DNA of 64,000 nt from Flavobacteriaceae bacterium (GTDB lineage: Bacteria; Bacteroidota; Bacteroidia; Flavobacteriales; Flavobacteriaceae): NCBI GenBank assembly GCA_009886755.1, contig QXYU01000009.1, positions 58,182-122,181 on the forward strand, read 5' to 3'. The notes below the pieces were generated by a model, which made no database searches, was not told where the DNA came from, and saw only the letters and a program-made list of their open reading frames with translations. The stretch's first letter is position 1; each line of letters begins with the position of its first letter. Positions 24,248 to 33,710 of the stretch are shown here, in pieces. Position numbers and translations under genes: made by a program.

Positions 24248-25480
24248 ATGAATACGACAACACGACTACAACTCTCCCTGATGATGTTCTTAGAATTCTT
24301 CATCTGGGGAGGCTGGTTTGTAACCCTTGGCACCTATTTAGGGAATACTCTTGGTGCTAACGGAGCCGAAACTGGAATGGCTTTTTCCACCCAATCTTGG
24401 GGCGCCATCATTGCCCCTTTCTTTATCGGGCTGATTGCCGACCGCTATTTCAATGCTGAGCGCATCCTTGGTATTCTCCACCTGATCGGTGCGGGATTGA
24501 TGTATCTAATGGCCAATGCGGAAGACTTCGCTGCCTTTTACCCCTATGTGTTTGGCTATATGTTGGCTTACATGCCAACCTTAGCATTGGTTAACTCGGT
24601 TTCTTTTTTTCAAATGAAAGATCCAGCCAAAGAGTTTTCCAACATTCGTGTTTTCGGAACCATTGGTTGGATTACCGCAGGACTGGTTATAAGCTATTTC
24701 TTTCATTGGGACAGCCCAGCCAATATCACTGCTGGAGCCCTAAAGAATACCTTCCTAATGACCGCTATCGCTTCGGCCTGTTTGGGGCTTTTCAGCTTTA
24801 CGCTTCCCAAAACACCTCCAGCAAAGTCAGACTCCAAAGAGATCCGTATTGCCGATATATTGGGGCTAGAAGCCTTGAGCCTTCTTAAAGAACGTAACTT
24901 TTTGATGTTCTTCATTACTTCTGTACTCATCTGTATCCCTTTGGCTTTCTACTATCAGCAAGCCAATCCTTTTTTGGTTGAGTTAGGAATGCCTAACCCC
25001 ACTGGGAAAATGACCCTCGGACAAATTAGTGAGGCCTTTTTCCTTTTACTTCTACCCATATTTTTTAAGCGATTTGGGTTCAAAAAAACCCTTTTGGTAG
25101 GAATGGCTGCTTGGGCAATTCGATACACCTTATTTGCCTATGGAAATGCTGGAGAGTTGACCTATATGTTATTGATCGGGATTGCACTCCATGGAATTTG
25201 TTATGATTTTTTCTTTGTGTCTGGACAAATCTACACCGACTTTAAAGCCGGTGAAAAAGTTAAAAGTGCTGCGCAAGGTCTCATTACACTCGCCACCTAT
25301 GGCGTAGGAATGCTGATTGGGTTTTGGGTAGCTGGGCAAATCTCCGATGCCTATACCACAGCCGACGGACACGATTGGTCGCAAATCTGGCTAATTCCTG
25401 CTGGTTTTGCTGTTGGGGTACTTATCCTTTTCTTGCTTATTTTTAGGGATGAAAAAGTCGAACTCAAAGAAGACGCATAA
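24248..25480 (+). CDS. NupG-like MFS transporter (nucleoside:H+ symporter family)
   Basis: The 410-residue inner-membrane protein has about 12 hydrophobic helices. The N-terminal RLQLSLMMFLEFFIWGGWFV and the block IAPFFIGLIADRYFNAERIL are hallmarks of the NupG/XapB nucleoside-proton symporter family, the usual annotation for such genes. In Bacteroidota these proteins often sit next to sugar isomerases and Gfo/Idh/MocA enzymes, as here, so a sugar or keto-sugar may be the true substrate. It lies 28 nt after the TIM-barrel lipoprotein and 3 nt before the oxidoreductase gene. Confidence 0.82.
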   Translation: MNTTTRLQLSLMMFLEFFIWGGWFVTLGTYLGNTLGANGAETGMAFSTQSWGAIIAPFFIGLIADRYFNAERILGILHLIGAGLMYLMANAEDFAAFYPYVFGYMLAYMPTLALVNSVSFFQMKDPAKEFSNIRVFGTIGWITAGLVISYFFHWDSPANITAGALKNTFLMTAIASACLGLFSFTLPKTPPAKSDSKEIRIADILGLEALSLLKERNFLMFFITSVLICIPLAFYYQQANPFLVELGMPNPTGKMTLGQISEAFFLLLLPIFFKRFGFKKTLLVGMAAWAIRYTLFAYGNAGELTYMLLIGIALHGICYDFFFVSGQIYTDFKAGEKVKSAAQGLITLATYGVGMLIGFWVAGQISDAYTTADGHDWSQIWLIPAGFAVGVLILFLLIFRDEKVELKEDA

Positions 25481-25483
25481 CAG

Positions 25484-26617
25484 ATGAAAAATAAAATAAA
25501 ACTCGGAATTTTAGGGGGTGGCGGTGACTCCTTAATTGGAATCGTACACCGTATTGCTTCCTCCATGCACGATCGCTATCAAATTGTGGGAGGTTGTTTT
25601 AATCCAAACCCCAAAGAAAATAAAGATTTTGCCGAAAGCCTAGGGCTTGATTTAGGTCGGGTATATGACAGCATTGATGCCATGATGGAAGGGGAAAAAC
25701 GACTTCCCGAGGAAGATCGAATTGAAGTAGTTTCTGTCCTTACACCCAATTTTTTGCACTATCCCATGGCCAAACAATTGCTGGAAAATGGCTTTCATGT
25801 TATTTGTGAAAAACCCTTGACCACCACCCATTCGGAAGCAGAAGAACTAGTGGCTCTACAGGCCAAAATGCAAACAGTTTTTGCCGTTACTTATACCTAT
25901 ACGGGGTATCCAATGATTCGTCAGATGAAACATTTGATTGAAAGTGGTGCCATAGGAAAGGTGCAAAAAGTAGATTTACAATACTATCAAGGTTGGATCA
26001 ATCCCATCATTCACGATGCAGAAGCCCGAAAAAACACCTGGCGTTTGCAGCCCGATAAATCGGGGATCAGCTGTTGTGTAGGAGATATTGGCACTCATGC
26101 TTTCGATATGCTAGAATACGTTACCGGTCACAAAGTAACTGAACTCCTGGCTGATTTGAATTATTTATATGAGGACAATCCCATGGATATTGATGGAACA
26201 ATTTTAGTCCGTTTGGACAATCAATCCAAAGGAGTCATTCGAGCCAGTCAGATTGCCACCGGAGAAGAAAACAATTTTACCGTTGCTATCTACGGAGAAA
26301 AAGGAGGCTTAAAATGGGAGCAAGAAAATCCTAATTACTTGCATCATCTCACCGATCACAAGCCTTTTCAAATCTTTAAACGGGGCAACGCTTACAATTC
26401 AGCCATTGCACAAGACGGTGCCAAAGTACCTCCAGGGCATCCAGAAGGCTTGTTTGATGCCATGGCTAATATTTACAAAGGGGTGGCCAAGGCCATCCGT
26501 GGGGAAACCGCTTTTGAAGGGGAATATCCAAGCCTTGAAGAAGGTGCTAGAGGAATGAAGTTTATTGAACAAGTGGTGGCTTCTCACAAAGAAGGAAACC
26601 GTTGGACGCAATTATAA
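25484..26617 (+). CDS. Gfo/Idh/MocA family oxidoreductase
   Basis: The 377-residue protein has an N-terminal Rossmann domain (LGILGGGGDSLIG, about 7-19), the family motif CEKPL with K110, and the C-terminal substrate domain with GDIGTHAFDMLEYVTG, whose Asp and His are usual catalytic residues. It has no signal peptide and should work in the cytoplasm with tightly bound NAD(H). Members oxidise or reduce sugars, including at C3. The start (ATG, 3 nt after the transporter stop) is the only good one. Role in 3-keto-sugar metabolism is inferred from the neighbours. Confidence 0.88.
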   Translation: MKNKIKLGILGGGGDSLIGIVHRIASSMHDRYQIVGGCFNPNPKENKDFAESLGLDLGRVYDSIDAMMEGEKRLPEEDRIEVVSVLTPNFLHYPMAKQLLENGFHVICEKPLTTTHSEAEELVALQAKMQTVFAVTYTYTGYPMIRQMKHLIESGAIGKVQKVDLQYYQGWINPIIHDAEARKNTWRLQPDKSGISCCVGDIGTHAFDMLEYVTGHKVTELLADLNYLYEDNPMDIDGTILVRLDNQSKGVIRASQIATGEENNFTVAIYGEKGGLKWEQENPNYLHHLTDHKPFQIFKRGNAYNSAIAQDGAKVPPGHPEGLFDAMANIYKGVAKAIRGETAFEGEYPSLEEGARGMKFIEQVVASHKEGNRWTQL

Positions 26618-26627
26618 AACCACACAC

Positions 26628-27680
26628 GTGAAAACTATTAAAGGACCGGCCGTATTTCTGGCTCAATTTGTCGATCAAAAAGCCCCTTTTAATTCGCTTG
26701 ATGGGCTTTGTCAATGGGCCGCTGATTTGGGCTATAAAGGCATTCAAATCCCCACTTGGGAATCGTTTTTAATTGACCTTGACAAAGCCGCAGAGAGTCA
26801 AACCTATTGCGATGAACTAAAGGGTAAAATCAACAGTTATGGACTTGAGATCACCGAACTATCTACCCATTTGCAAGGGCAGTTGGTTGCGGTGCATCCC
26901 GCTTACGACTTGATGTTTGACAACTTTGCTCCAGACACTTATAGAAACAATCCTAAAGCCCGTACTGAATGGGCTGTGGAAACAGTGAAAAAAGCAGCCG
27001 TGGCTTCTCGTCGTTTGGGATTGAATGTCCATGCCACCTTTTCCGGAGCTTTGCTCTGGCACACATGGCATCCTTGGCCCCAACGCCCGCCGGGATTAGT
27101 GGAGATGGGTTTTGAGGAACTGGCCAAGCGATGGAAACCCATTTTGGATGTGTATGATGAAAACGGAGTCGATGTGTGTTACGAAATCCATCCCGGAGAG
27201 GATTTGCATGATGGGGTTACCTTTGAACGTTTCTTGGTAGCTACCAACAACCACAAGCGTGTTAATATCCTCTATGACCCGAGCCATTTTGTGTTACAGC
27301 AATTAGATTATCTCACTTACATAGACCACTATCACGAATTCATCAAGGCTTTTCACGTAAAAGACTCTGAATTTAAACCCAATGGTAAAAAAGGTGCCTT
27401 TGGAGGCTATGGTGATTGGAAAGATCGAGCAGGACGCTACCGCTCCCCCGGTGATGGACAAATCGATTTTAAAACTATTTTTACCAAGCTAACCGAATAC
27501 GGCTGTGATGTTTGGGCCGTAATGGAATGGGAGTGTTGCATTAAAAGTCCTGAGCAAGGTGCTCGAGAAGGAGCCGCCTTCATACAATCCCATATCATTG
27601 AAGCAACCGAAAAGGTATTTGATGATTTTGCCGGTGGAAACACCGATCCCCAACTCTTAAAAAAGATTCTTAACCTCTAA
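26628..27680 (+). CDS. TIM-barrel sugar phosphate isomerase/epimerase, cytoplasmic
   Basis: The 350-residue protein starts at a GTG 10 nt after the preceding stop; the longer in-frame extension would only overlap the Gfo/Idh/MocA gene. It opens KTIKGPAVFLAQFVDQKAPF and carries barrel metal-ligand blocks CYEIHPGEDLHDG, LYDPSHFVLQ, AFHVKDSEF and WAVMEWECC. There is no signal peptide. It is a second, distantly related isomerase beside the periplasmic one at 23266, and probably handles the imported sugar. It is followed after 11 nt by the DUF1080 gene. Confidence 0.85.
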   Translation: MKTIKGPAVFLAQFVDQKAPFNSLDGLCQWAADLGYKGIQIPTWESFLIDLDKAAESQTYCDELKGKINSYGLEITELSTHLQGQLVAVHPAYDLMFDNFAPDTYRNNPKARTEWAVETVKKAAVASRRLGLNVHATFSGALLWHTWHPWPQRPPGLVEMGFEELAKRWKPILDVYDENGVDVCYEIHPGEDLHDGVTFERFLVATNNHKRVNILYDPSHFVLQQLDYLTYIDHYHEFIKAFHVKDSEFKPNGKKGAFGGYGDWKDRAGRYRSPGDGQIDFKTIFTKLTEYGCDVWAVMEWECCIKSPEQGAREGAAFIQSHIIEATEKVFDDFAGGNTDPQLLKKILNL

Positions 27681-27691
27681 AATTCACGTTT

Positions 27692-28441
27692 ATGAAAACT
27701 GTTATTTGGATCAGTGGCGCATTGCTCAGCTTGAGTTTTTGCGGAAATCCTCCAAAAAAAATGGAAAAAAAAGAAGTCACATCATTGCAAGGCGAATGGG
27801 AAGTTCTTTTTGATGGAAGCTCTACCGATCAATGGCACATTTTCAATGGGGAGGGAATAAGCGAAGACTGGCATATAGAAGACGGTGCTTTGGTATTTCG
27901 ACCCATCAAAGGACACCCCAAGCAAAATCTTGTGACCAACAAAGAGTACACCAACTTTGAATTATCACTAGAATGGAAAATCAGTGAAAAAGGAAACAGT
28001 GGAATTTTTTATGGTGTCATTGAATCCGACAAATACTATGAGCCCTATCTGATCGGCCCTGAAATTCAAGTGCTAGACAATGACGGTCATCCCGATGCGC
28101 AGGCCAATCCGAAATACCATCAAGCAGGAGCACTATATGATATGGTGCAACCCAGTGCTGATGTATGCAAACCTGCCGGGGAATGGAATCACGTTCTTTT
28201 AACCGTTAATCATAAGACTAACACCGCCAGTGTGCAACTCAACGGAACTGAAATTGTTCGCTTTGAGCCTCATGGTGAAAAGTGGGACGCAATAGTCGCT
28301 GCTTCCAAGTTTGGGAACAAAGAAGCGTACAACTACACCAAAGCGCCTGACTTTGGAAAGTTCCAAACGGGAAAAATCGGGTTGCAAGACCATGATGATG
28401 TTGTTTCCTATCGAAACATTAAAATCCGAGAAATCCAGTAA
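27692..28441 (+). CDS. DUF1080 (3-keto-disaccharide hydrolase domain) lipoprotein
   Basis: The 249-residue protein has a lipoprotein signal (LLSLSFCGNP, lipid Cys 17) and one concanavalin-like beta-sandwich. The DUF1080 markers are WEVLFDGSSTDQWH near 36-49, then LVTNKEYTNFELSLEWKI, SGIFYGV and LQDHDDVVSYRNIKIRE at the end. Proteins of this domain hydrolyse 3-keto-glycosides. It should act on the periplasmic or cell-surface side, next to the sugar 3-oxidation by the GMC complex. It is last in its operon; a -7-like box for yicC overlaps its stop codon. Confidence 0.88.
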   Translation: MKTVIWISGALLSLSFCGNPPKKMEKKEVTSLQGEWEVLFDGSSTDQWHIFNGEGISEDWHIEDGALVFRPIKGHPKQNLVTNKEYTNFELSLEWKISEKGNSGIFYGVIESDKYYEPYLIGPEIQVLDNDGHPDAQANPKYHQAGALYDMVQPSADVCKPAGEWNHVLLTVNHKTNTASVQLNGTEIVRFEPHGEKWDAIVAASKFGNKEAYNYTKAPDFGKFQTGKIGLQDHDDVVSYRNIKIREIQ

Positions 28442-28446
28442 CTTCG
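28439..28446 (+). promoter_or_regulatory. -7-like element of yicC-gmk-nadD
   Basis: TAACTTCG differs from TAnnTTTG by one T to C change and ends 4 nt before the yicC ATG. It starts inside the DUF1080 stop codon. Confidence 0.35.
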
Positions 28447-28450
28447 CGTC

Positions 28451-29305
28451 ATGATGCAATCCATGACGGGTTTTGGGAAAGCCGAAACCACCTTTGAAGA
28501 CAAAAAAATTACACTCGAAATTCGTTCGCTCAACAGTAAGAACCTAGACCTAAACACCCGTTTACCTAGTTTCTACAAAGAAATGGAGGCTGAATTTCGA
28601 AAAAAAATTATCGGGTCCCTCAACAGGGGCAAAGTAGATCTTGCCCTTTTTTATGAAGCCAATGCCGCCGAGAGTGCCTCCGAAATCAACATCCCCATAG
28701 TACAAGCTTATATGGAACAGCTCGCTTCTTTTGACCTAGAAGAAAGTGAGAAACTTAAAATTGCCATTCGCCTACCCGATACCTTAAAGACCGAACGTGA
28801 GAGTATTAGTGCTACTGAGAAAAAAGCAGTACTTAGCCTTGCGGATGAAGTTCTTCAGAAGATTATGAGTTTCCGCCAGCAAGAAGGGGAAAGTCTTCAG
28901 CAGGATATTTTGGAGCGTATCGCGAAGATTGGACAGTTTTTGGAAACAGTAAAAACAGTAGAGTCCCAGCGAATCAATAAGGTTCGGGAACGATTGCAAA
29001 CCAGTTTAAGTGAATTGGAAGCCAAAGTGGATGAAAACCGATTTGAACAGGAGCTTATTTACTACCTAGAAAAATTTGATGTTACTGAGGAAAAAGTACG
29101 GTTGGAAAACCACTTAAGTTATTTCAGCGAAATCGCCAATACAGGTCATGCACAAGGAAAAAAACTTGGTTTTGTGGCTCAAGAAATCGGACGTGAAATC
29201 AATACGATTGGATCCAAAGCCAATGATGCAGCCTTGCAAAAAATCGTTGTGCAGATGAAAGACGAATTGGAAAAAATCAAGGAACAATTGCTCAATGTCC
29301 TCTAA
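28451..29305 (+). CDS. yicC: YicC/YloC family endoribonuclease
   Basis: The 284-residue protein starts MMQSMTGFGKAE, the invariant N-terminus of the family, and ends in GREINTIGSKANDAALQKIVVQMKDELEKI, the conserved C-terminal block (DUF1732). YicC proteins are cytoplasmic ribonucleases or RNase adaptors. It is followed by gmk, overlapping by 11 nt, an old and common gene pair, and by nadD. The second Met (28454) could also be the start. Confidence 0.9.
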   Translation: MMQSMTGFGKAETTFEDKKITLEIRSLNSKNLDLNTRLPSFYKEMEAEFRKKIIGSLNRGKVDLALFYEANAAESASEINIPIVQAYMEQLASFDLEESEKLKIAIRLPDTLKTERESISATEKKAVLSLADEVLQKIMSFRQQEGESLQQDILERIAKIGQFLETVKTVESQRINKVRERLQTSLSELEAKVDENRFEQELIYYLEKFDVTEEKVRLENHLSYFSEIANTGHAQGKKLGFVAQEIGREINTIGSKANDAALQKIVVQMKDELEKIKEQLLNVL

Positions 29306-29870
29306 AAACGGAAAACTAATCGTTTTTTCTGCTCCTTCAGGGAGTGGCAAAACCACTTTGGTACGATATCTTCTGGCACAGGACATTCCCTTTGGATTTT
29401 CCATTTCCGCCACCTCACGATTACCAAGAGGAGCAGAACAAGATGGGGTAGATTATTATTTTTTGACCGAAGCTGCATTTCGTGAAAAGATTGCTCAAAA
29501 TGCGTTTTTGGAATACGAAGAAGTCTATTCGGGTAATTTCTATGGCACCCTCCGAACCGAAGTGGAACGCTTGTGGGCTTCAGCTAAGCATGTCCTTTTT
29601 GATATCGATGTTGTGGGGGGACTCAATATCAAACAACAATTCCCAGAAGAATGTCTCGCCTTGTTTGTCCAACCTCCTTCCTTGGAAGAACTTGAAAAAC
29701 GACTCCGTGGTCGTGGGACTGACTCGGAAGAAACCATTCAACAGCGACTGGCCAAAGCCAAGGAAGAACTCGCTTACGCCCCTCAGTTCGATCGAGTGAT
29801 TGTTAACGATAATCTGGAAACCGCCCAGCAGGAGGTTCGGAAAGCCATCGAACAGTTTCTCCAATCCTAG
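29295..29870 (+). CDS. gmk: Guanylate kinase
   Basis: The 191-residue protein has the P-loop SAPSGSGKTTL near 12-22 and the GMP-binding region with SATSRLPRGAEQDGVDYYF, YSGNFYGT and DIDVVGGLNIK. It converts GMP and ATP to GDP and ADP in the cytoplasm. The length is normal. The start lies inside the end of yicC, 11 nt overlap, so translation of the pair is coupled. Confidence 0.95.
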   Translation: MSSKNGKLIVFSAPSGSGKTTLVRYLLAQDIPFGFSISATSRLPRGAEQDGVDYYFLTEAAFREKIAQNAFLEYEEVYSGNFYGTLRTEVERLWASAKHVLFDIDVVGGLNIKQQFPEECLALFVQPPSLEELEKRLRGRGTDSEETIQQRLAKAKEELAYAPQFDRVIVNDNLETAQQEVRKAIEQFLQS

Positions 29871-29893
29871 GGGAATTGGCTACCTTTAACTCT

Positions 29894-30475
29894 ATGAAAC
29901 AGGTGGGTCTTTTTTTTGGTAGTTTTAACCCTATTCACGTAGGGCATTTGATCCTGGCTAATCACTTCGCCGAACACACCGCGCTGGAGGAAGTATGGCT
30001 GGTTGTAACCCCTCAAAATCCCTTTAAGGTCAAACAAAGCATGCTGGACAACCGCCAGCGATTGGAATTGGTCTATCGTGCCTGTGAACCCTACCCCAAA
30101 CTCAAACCTTCCGATATCGAATTTGATCTTCCCACACCCAACTATACTATTGACACACTAGTGCGATTAAAGGAAAAATACCCCTCACATCAATTTACAC
30201 TCTTAGTGGGGCAGGACAACCTTTTCCATTTCCACAAATGGAAAAACCACGATATTATCTTAAAAGATTATGGTTTGCTCGTTTATCCACGCAAAAGTGC
30301 TGAATCCATTCCAGAAGCCCTCAAAAACCATCCTAAGATTGTTCTGGTAGCTGCGCCGGAAATCAATATTTCCTCCTCAAGTATCCGTACTCAGATCAAA
30401 AATGGACAAAATATTCGCCCATTGATGCCTCCCGAAAGTTGGCAGTATTTGGACGAAATGAATTTCTATAAATAG
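29894..30475 (+). CDS. nadD: Nicotinate-nucleotide adenylyltransferase
   Basis: The 193-residue protein starts MKQVGLFFGSFNPIHVGHL, where the GSFNPIHVGH nucleotidyltransferase motif sits at the expected distance from the N-terminus. The second motif ISSSSIRTQIKNGQ lies near the C-terminus. It makes deamido-NAD from nicotinate mononucleotide in NAD synthesis. I chose 29894 over an upstream TTG at 29876 because the family starts here. A -7-like TACCTTTA ends 5 nt before this ATG. Confidence 0.93.
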   Translation: MKQVGLFFGSFNPIHVGHLILANHFAEHTALEEVWLVVTPQNPFKVKQSMLDNRQRLELVYRACEPYPKLKPSDIEFDLPTPNYTIDTLVRLKEKYPSHQFTLLVGQDNLFHFHKWKNHDIILKDYGLLVYPRKSAESIPEALKNHPKIVLVAAPEINISSSSIRTQIKNGQNIRPLMPPESWQYLDEMNFYK

Positions 30476-30530
30476 GTCTTCTCCTTACCATTTGAAAAAG
30501 GGTTCTTATATTTAGATACAAAAAAATCAT

Positions 30531-32432
30531 ATGAAACGATTTTTCCTTGGCAGTCTCCTACTTCTCTGGGCCGGTTGCCAAACTCCAGCACCCAAAAAAA
30601 TAGTTCAATACGATATCGATCTATTTTTTCAAAACACCTCCATACGTGGGGGGTACTTTTCCAGTGATGAAAACAAACTTGCCTACACTAGTGATGCCAG
30701 TGGTATTTATAATATTTACGAAGTAGATCTCAGTAGTGGAGAAACAAACCAGCGCACCCAATCAGAAAAAGAATCGTTTTATGTTCTTGGTTATATACCC
30801 AATAGCAATGCCTTGCTATATTCTGCCGACAAGGGTGGGAATGAAATTTCACATTTGTACCTACTAAAAGAAGACAATACCACCCTAGACCTCACGCCAC
30901 AGGTCGATGAAAAAGCTCGTTTTTTTGGTTGGTCAAAAGACCGAAGCCACTTTTACTATCAATCCAACAAACGGGATTCGCGCTACTTTGACCTCTACAA
31001 AATGAAGGTCGGTCAATGGAACCCTATTCTGGTTTATGAAAACAGGCAAAACCTCTCCCTTCAAACCCTTTCCAACAACGAACGTTACTTCCTTTTATCA
31101 AAGGCTCTAACGACTAGCACCAATGACTTTTTTCTCTTTGACAACAAAACCCAAGGAATAACCAAAATTTCAGAAACCTCTGGAGGCTATAGCAGTGCTG
31201 GCTTTTCTGATGACAATACACAGTTTTTTTACCGAACCGATGTCGGAAAAGAGTTTGATTACTTGAAATCCTACACTATTGAAACTGGAGAACAAAAGAT
31301 AGTCTATGAAAGTGATTGGGATGTGATGTATAGCTATCTGAGTGAAAACGAAACTTATCGCGTGGTAGGAATCAACGAGGATGGAAAAACAAATTTGGTC
31401 ATTTTCAACACCCAAGATGGCACCCAAGTGGATTTTCCCGAAATTCCGGACGGAACCATTACGGGAGTATCAATTTCCCAAAGTGAGCAAAAAATGCGAC
31501 TCAGTGTGGGATCTTCTAAAAGCCCAAACGATTTTTACCTCTACGACCTCAAAACCAACACTATCAAAAAACTCACCAACAGCCTAAACCCTGAGCTGAA
31601 CGCAGATCACTTAGTAGCGGCTGAAGTTATTCGTTTTGCTTCTTTTGATGGCTTGGAGATTCCAGCCATTTACTACAAGCCTATACAGGCTTCTGCCAAG
31701 GAAAAAGTCCCTGCTTTGGTTTGGGTACACGGTGGCCCTGGAGGACAATCGCGGGTGGGCTATTCTTCCTTGATCCAATATTTAGTCAATCAAGGTTACG
31801 CCATTCTGGCTGTAAATAACCGCGGCAGTAGCGGCTATGGAAAAAGTTTCTACAAAATGGACGACCGTAATCACGGTGATAAAGACTTAAAGGACTGTAT
31901 CTGGGGTAAAAAATGGCTGCAAGAACAAGACTATATTGACCCTGATAAAATTGGGATTATCGGCGGAAGTTATGGCGGTTACATGACCATGGCGGCCATG
32001 GCCTTTGCCCCCGACGAATTTAAAGTTGGAGTTAATATTTTTGGAGTCACCAACTGGATTCGGACCCTTAAATCCATTCCTCCTTTTTGGGAGGCTTCTC
32101 GAAAAGCCTTGTATCAAGAATTGGGCGATCCCTATACCGAAGATTCCATTCGTCTAAAAGCCATATCCCCTCTATTCCACGCAGAAAAAATCAAAAACCC
32201 TGTCATGGTGCTCCAAGGAGCCAATGACCCAAGGGTATTGCAAGTCGAATCCGATGAAATAGTCGCAGCCGTCCAAGAAAACAAAGTTCCGGTGGATTAT
32301 GTTATTTTTCCCGATGAAGGACACGGCTTCCGTAAAAAAGACAATCAAATTAAAGGTTATGGACAAATCAAACAGTTTTTAGACACCTATCTAAAAAAGC
32401 TGGATTGGGAAGTCAATTCCGATTTGGATTAG
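30531..32432 (+). CDS. S9 family (prolyl oligopeptidase-type) serine peptidase, lipoprotein
   Basis: The 633-residue protein has a lipoprotein signal (LLLWAGCQTPAPK, lipid Cys 16). An N-terminal beta-propeller covers about 25-370 (repeats such as LAYTSDASGIYNIYEVDL), and the alpha/beta-hydrolase domain has the catalytic triad S480 in GGSYGG, D566 in ANDPR and H598 in DEGHGF. It resembles acylaminoacyl or dipeptidyl peptidases that cut short peptides in the periplasm. A degenerate TATATTTA lies 16 nt upstream of the ATG. It is convergent with the glycosyltransferase at the end of the suf operon. Confidence 0.9.
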   Translation: MKRFFLGSLLLLWAGCQTPAPKKIVQYDIDLFFQNTSIRGGYFSSDENKLAYTSDASGIYNIYEVDLSSGETNQRTQSEKESFYVLGYIPNSNALLYSADKGGNEISHLYLLKEDNTTLDLTPQVDEKARFFGWSKDRSHFYYQSNKRDSRYFDLYKMKVGQWNPILVYENRQNLSLQTLSNNERYFLLSKALTTSTNDFFLFDNKTQGITKISETSGGYSSAGFSDDNTQFFYRTDVGKEFDYLKSYTIETGEQKIVYESDWDVMYSYLSENETYRVVGINEDGKTNLVIFNTQDGTQVDFPEIPDGTITGVSISQSEQKMRLSVGSSKSPNDFYLYDLKTNTIKKLTNSLNPELNADHLVAAEVIRFASFDGLEIPAIYYKPIQASAKEKVPALVWVHGGPGGQSRVGYSSLIQYLVNQGYAILAVNNRGSSGYGKSFYKMDDRNHGDKDLKDCIWGKKWLQEQDYIDPDKIGIIGGSYGGYMTMAAMAFAPDEFKVGVNIFGVTNWIRTLKSIPPFWEASRKALYQELGDPYTEDSIRLKAISPLFHAEKIKNPVMVLQGANDPRVLQVESDEIVAAVQENKVPVDYVIFPDEGHGFRKKDNQIKGYGQIKQFLDTYLKKLDWEVNSDLD

Positions 32433-32439
32433 ACTGTTT

Positions 32440-33705
32440 TTACTGGAGTATTTCTTCCACCAAGCGCTTGGTTATTCCTTCTCGAGTCCACTGCGTTTTG
32501 TTCGGGAAATTGTTGATCCACTGCCCTTTTTGCTGTTGGGCTTTTTCCAAAAAGGCAATCAGCTGTTGAGTATCGGAAGGAGCGATCATGGCAGCAGCGG
32601 CTCCTTGGGCAAGCAATTGACCCGCTTCGGATTCAGGATCCCCTAATGACAGAACGGGAACACCTGTGGCCATATATTCTAGTAATTTACCGGAGATCAT
32701 CTGCTTATGGGCGCCTTCAAAAATAAAGTTGATCAGAACATCGGCGCTATGCATCAAGGTCAAGGCTTGTGCATGGGGCAGATAACGGTGATAATCAATT
32801 GTGGCTTCAGGCAAGGCTGTTTGTAAGGCCTTTACCAATGACAGCTCCATTTGCCCAGCTAAGGAAACGCGAAGCGGTAAGCCGTTCTTCATTTGTTGTA
32901 AGGCTTTTAAGAGTGCGGGATAAGCTTGGTTACGAGTCAGTAAACCGGTATAAACTAAATGAAATTCTCCTTGGCGTAGGCTTCGCTGATGCTGGGCAAA
33001 AGCATTGGCATCAAAACCGTTGGGCAAGGCAAAAAAACGTTGTTTAGGGGCTTTTACTTGCAACTGTTGATGAAGCTCGCCTCCTACGGTGGTTAGTACG
33101 GCATCCGCATGTTGGAGTATCTCTTGCTCATAAGCTCGGTCTTTGCGAACCGCAAAGGGCAGGCGATAGAACTGACGGTTGTAAAACAACTCCGACCAAG
33201 GATCACGAAAATCCACCAACCATCGAAAATTAAATGTGTGCCGCAAGGATTCCACAGTCAAATGGGTAGAATGGGGTGGCCCGGTACTAATCACCCACTC
33301 AACACTCTCTTTCTCCAGTATCGTCCGTAATGCTTTGTGGGCAAAAGGAATCCAACCTTTTCGGGCATCGGGAATAAAAAAATTACCTCGAATAAAGGCC
33401 GCGATCCGTTGAAAAAAATGCTGTTGGGGTACTTCTCCCTGCGGGATGCTCCCTTTTCCAAACCAACGCGCATAGCCGCGAATGGGTTCACGAGTAGCCG
33501 TTCTTATTACACGAATGTCTTTGGTGAGGGCTTGTAAGCTTTTGTCCTCCTGTGGATAGGAGGCCTGTTCTGGATCCACCGTAATCACAATGGGTTCCCA
33601 TCCTAAGATTTTGAGATAGTGGGTGAAATAGACCCAACGCTGTACACCCGAACCCCCAGAAGGAGGCCAATAATAGGTAAGAACGACAAGCTTGCGCGCT
33701 GACAA
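32440..33705 (-). CDS. Glycosyltransferase, GT-B fold
   Basis: The 421-residue protein starts with the sugar-acceptor domain (LVVLTYYWPPSGGSGVQRWV). Its C-terminal domain has LVYTGLLTRNQAYPALLKAL and the donor-binding loop around GKLLEYMATGVPVLSLGDPESEAG. This is the family 4-like GT-B layout. It probably adds a sugar to a cell-envelope polymer on the cytoplasmic face of the inner membrane. Donor and acceptor cannot be told. It is the last gene of the minus-strand suf transcription unit, 5 nt after DUF2480, an unexpected neighbour for Fe-S genes. Confidence 0.85.
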   Translation of the reverse strand: MSARKLVVLTYYWPPSGGSGVQRWVYFTHYLKILGWEPIVITVDPEQASYPQEDKSLQALTKDIRVIRTATREPIRGYARWFGKGSIPQGEVPQQHFFQRIAAFIRGNFFIPDARKGWIPFAHKALRTILEKESVEWVISTGPPHSTHLTVESLRHTFNFRWLVDFRDPWSELFYNRQFYRLPFAVRKDRAYEQEILQHADAVLTTVGGELHQQLQVKAPKQRFFALPNGFDANAFAQHQRSLRQGEFHLVYTGLLTRNQAYPALLKALQQMKNGLPLRVSLAGQMELSLVKALQTALPEATIDYHRYLPHAQALTLMHSADVLINFIFEGAHKQMISGKLLEYMATGVPVLSLGDPESEAGQLLAQGAAAAMIAPSDTQQLIAFLEKAQQQKGQWINNFPNKTQWTREGITKRLVEEILQ

Positions 33706-33710
33706 AGCCG

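Noticed and set aside
30491..30514. TTTG and TATATTTA as a full promoter for the S9 peptidase
   Set aside because: The spacing is 12 nt instead of about 19, and the -7 box has a mismatch at the last base.
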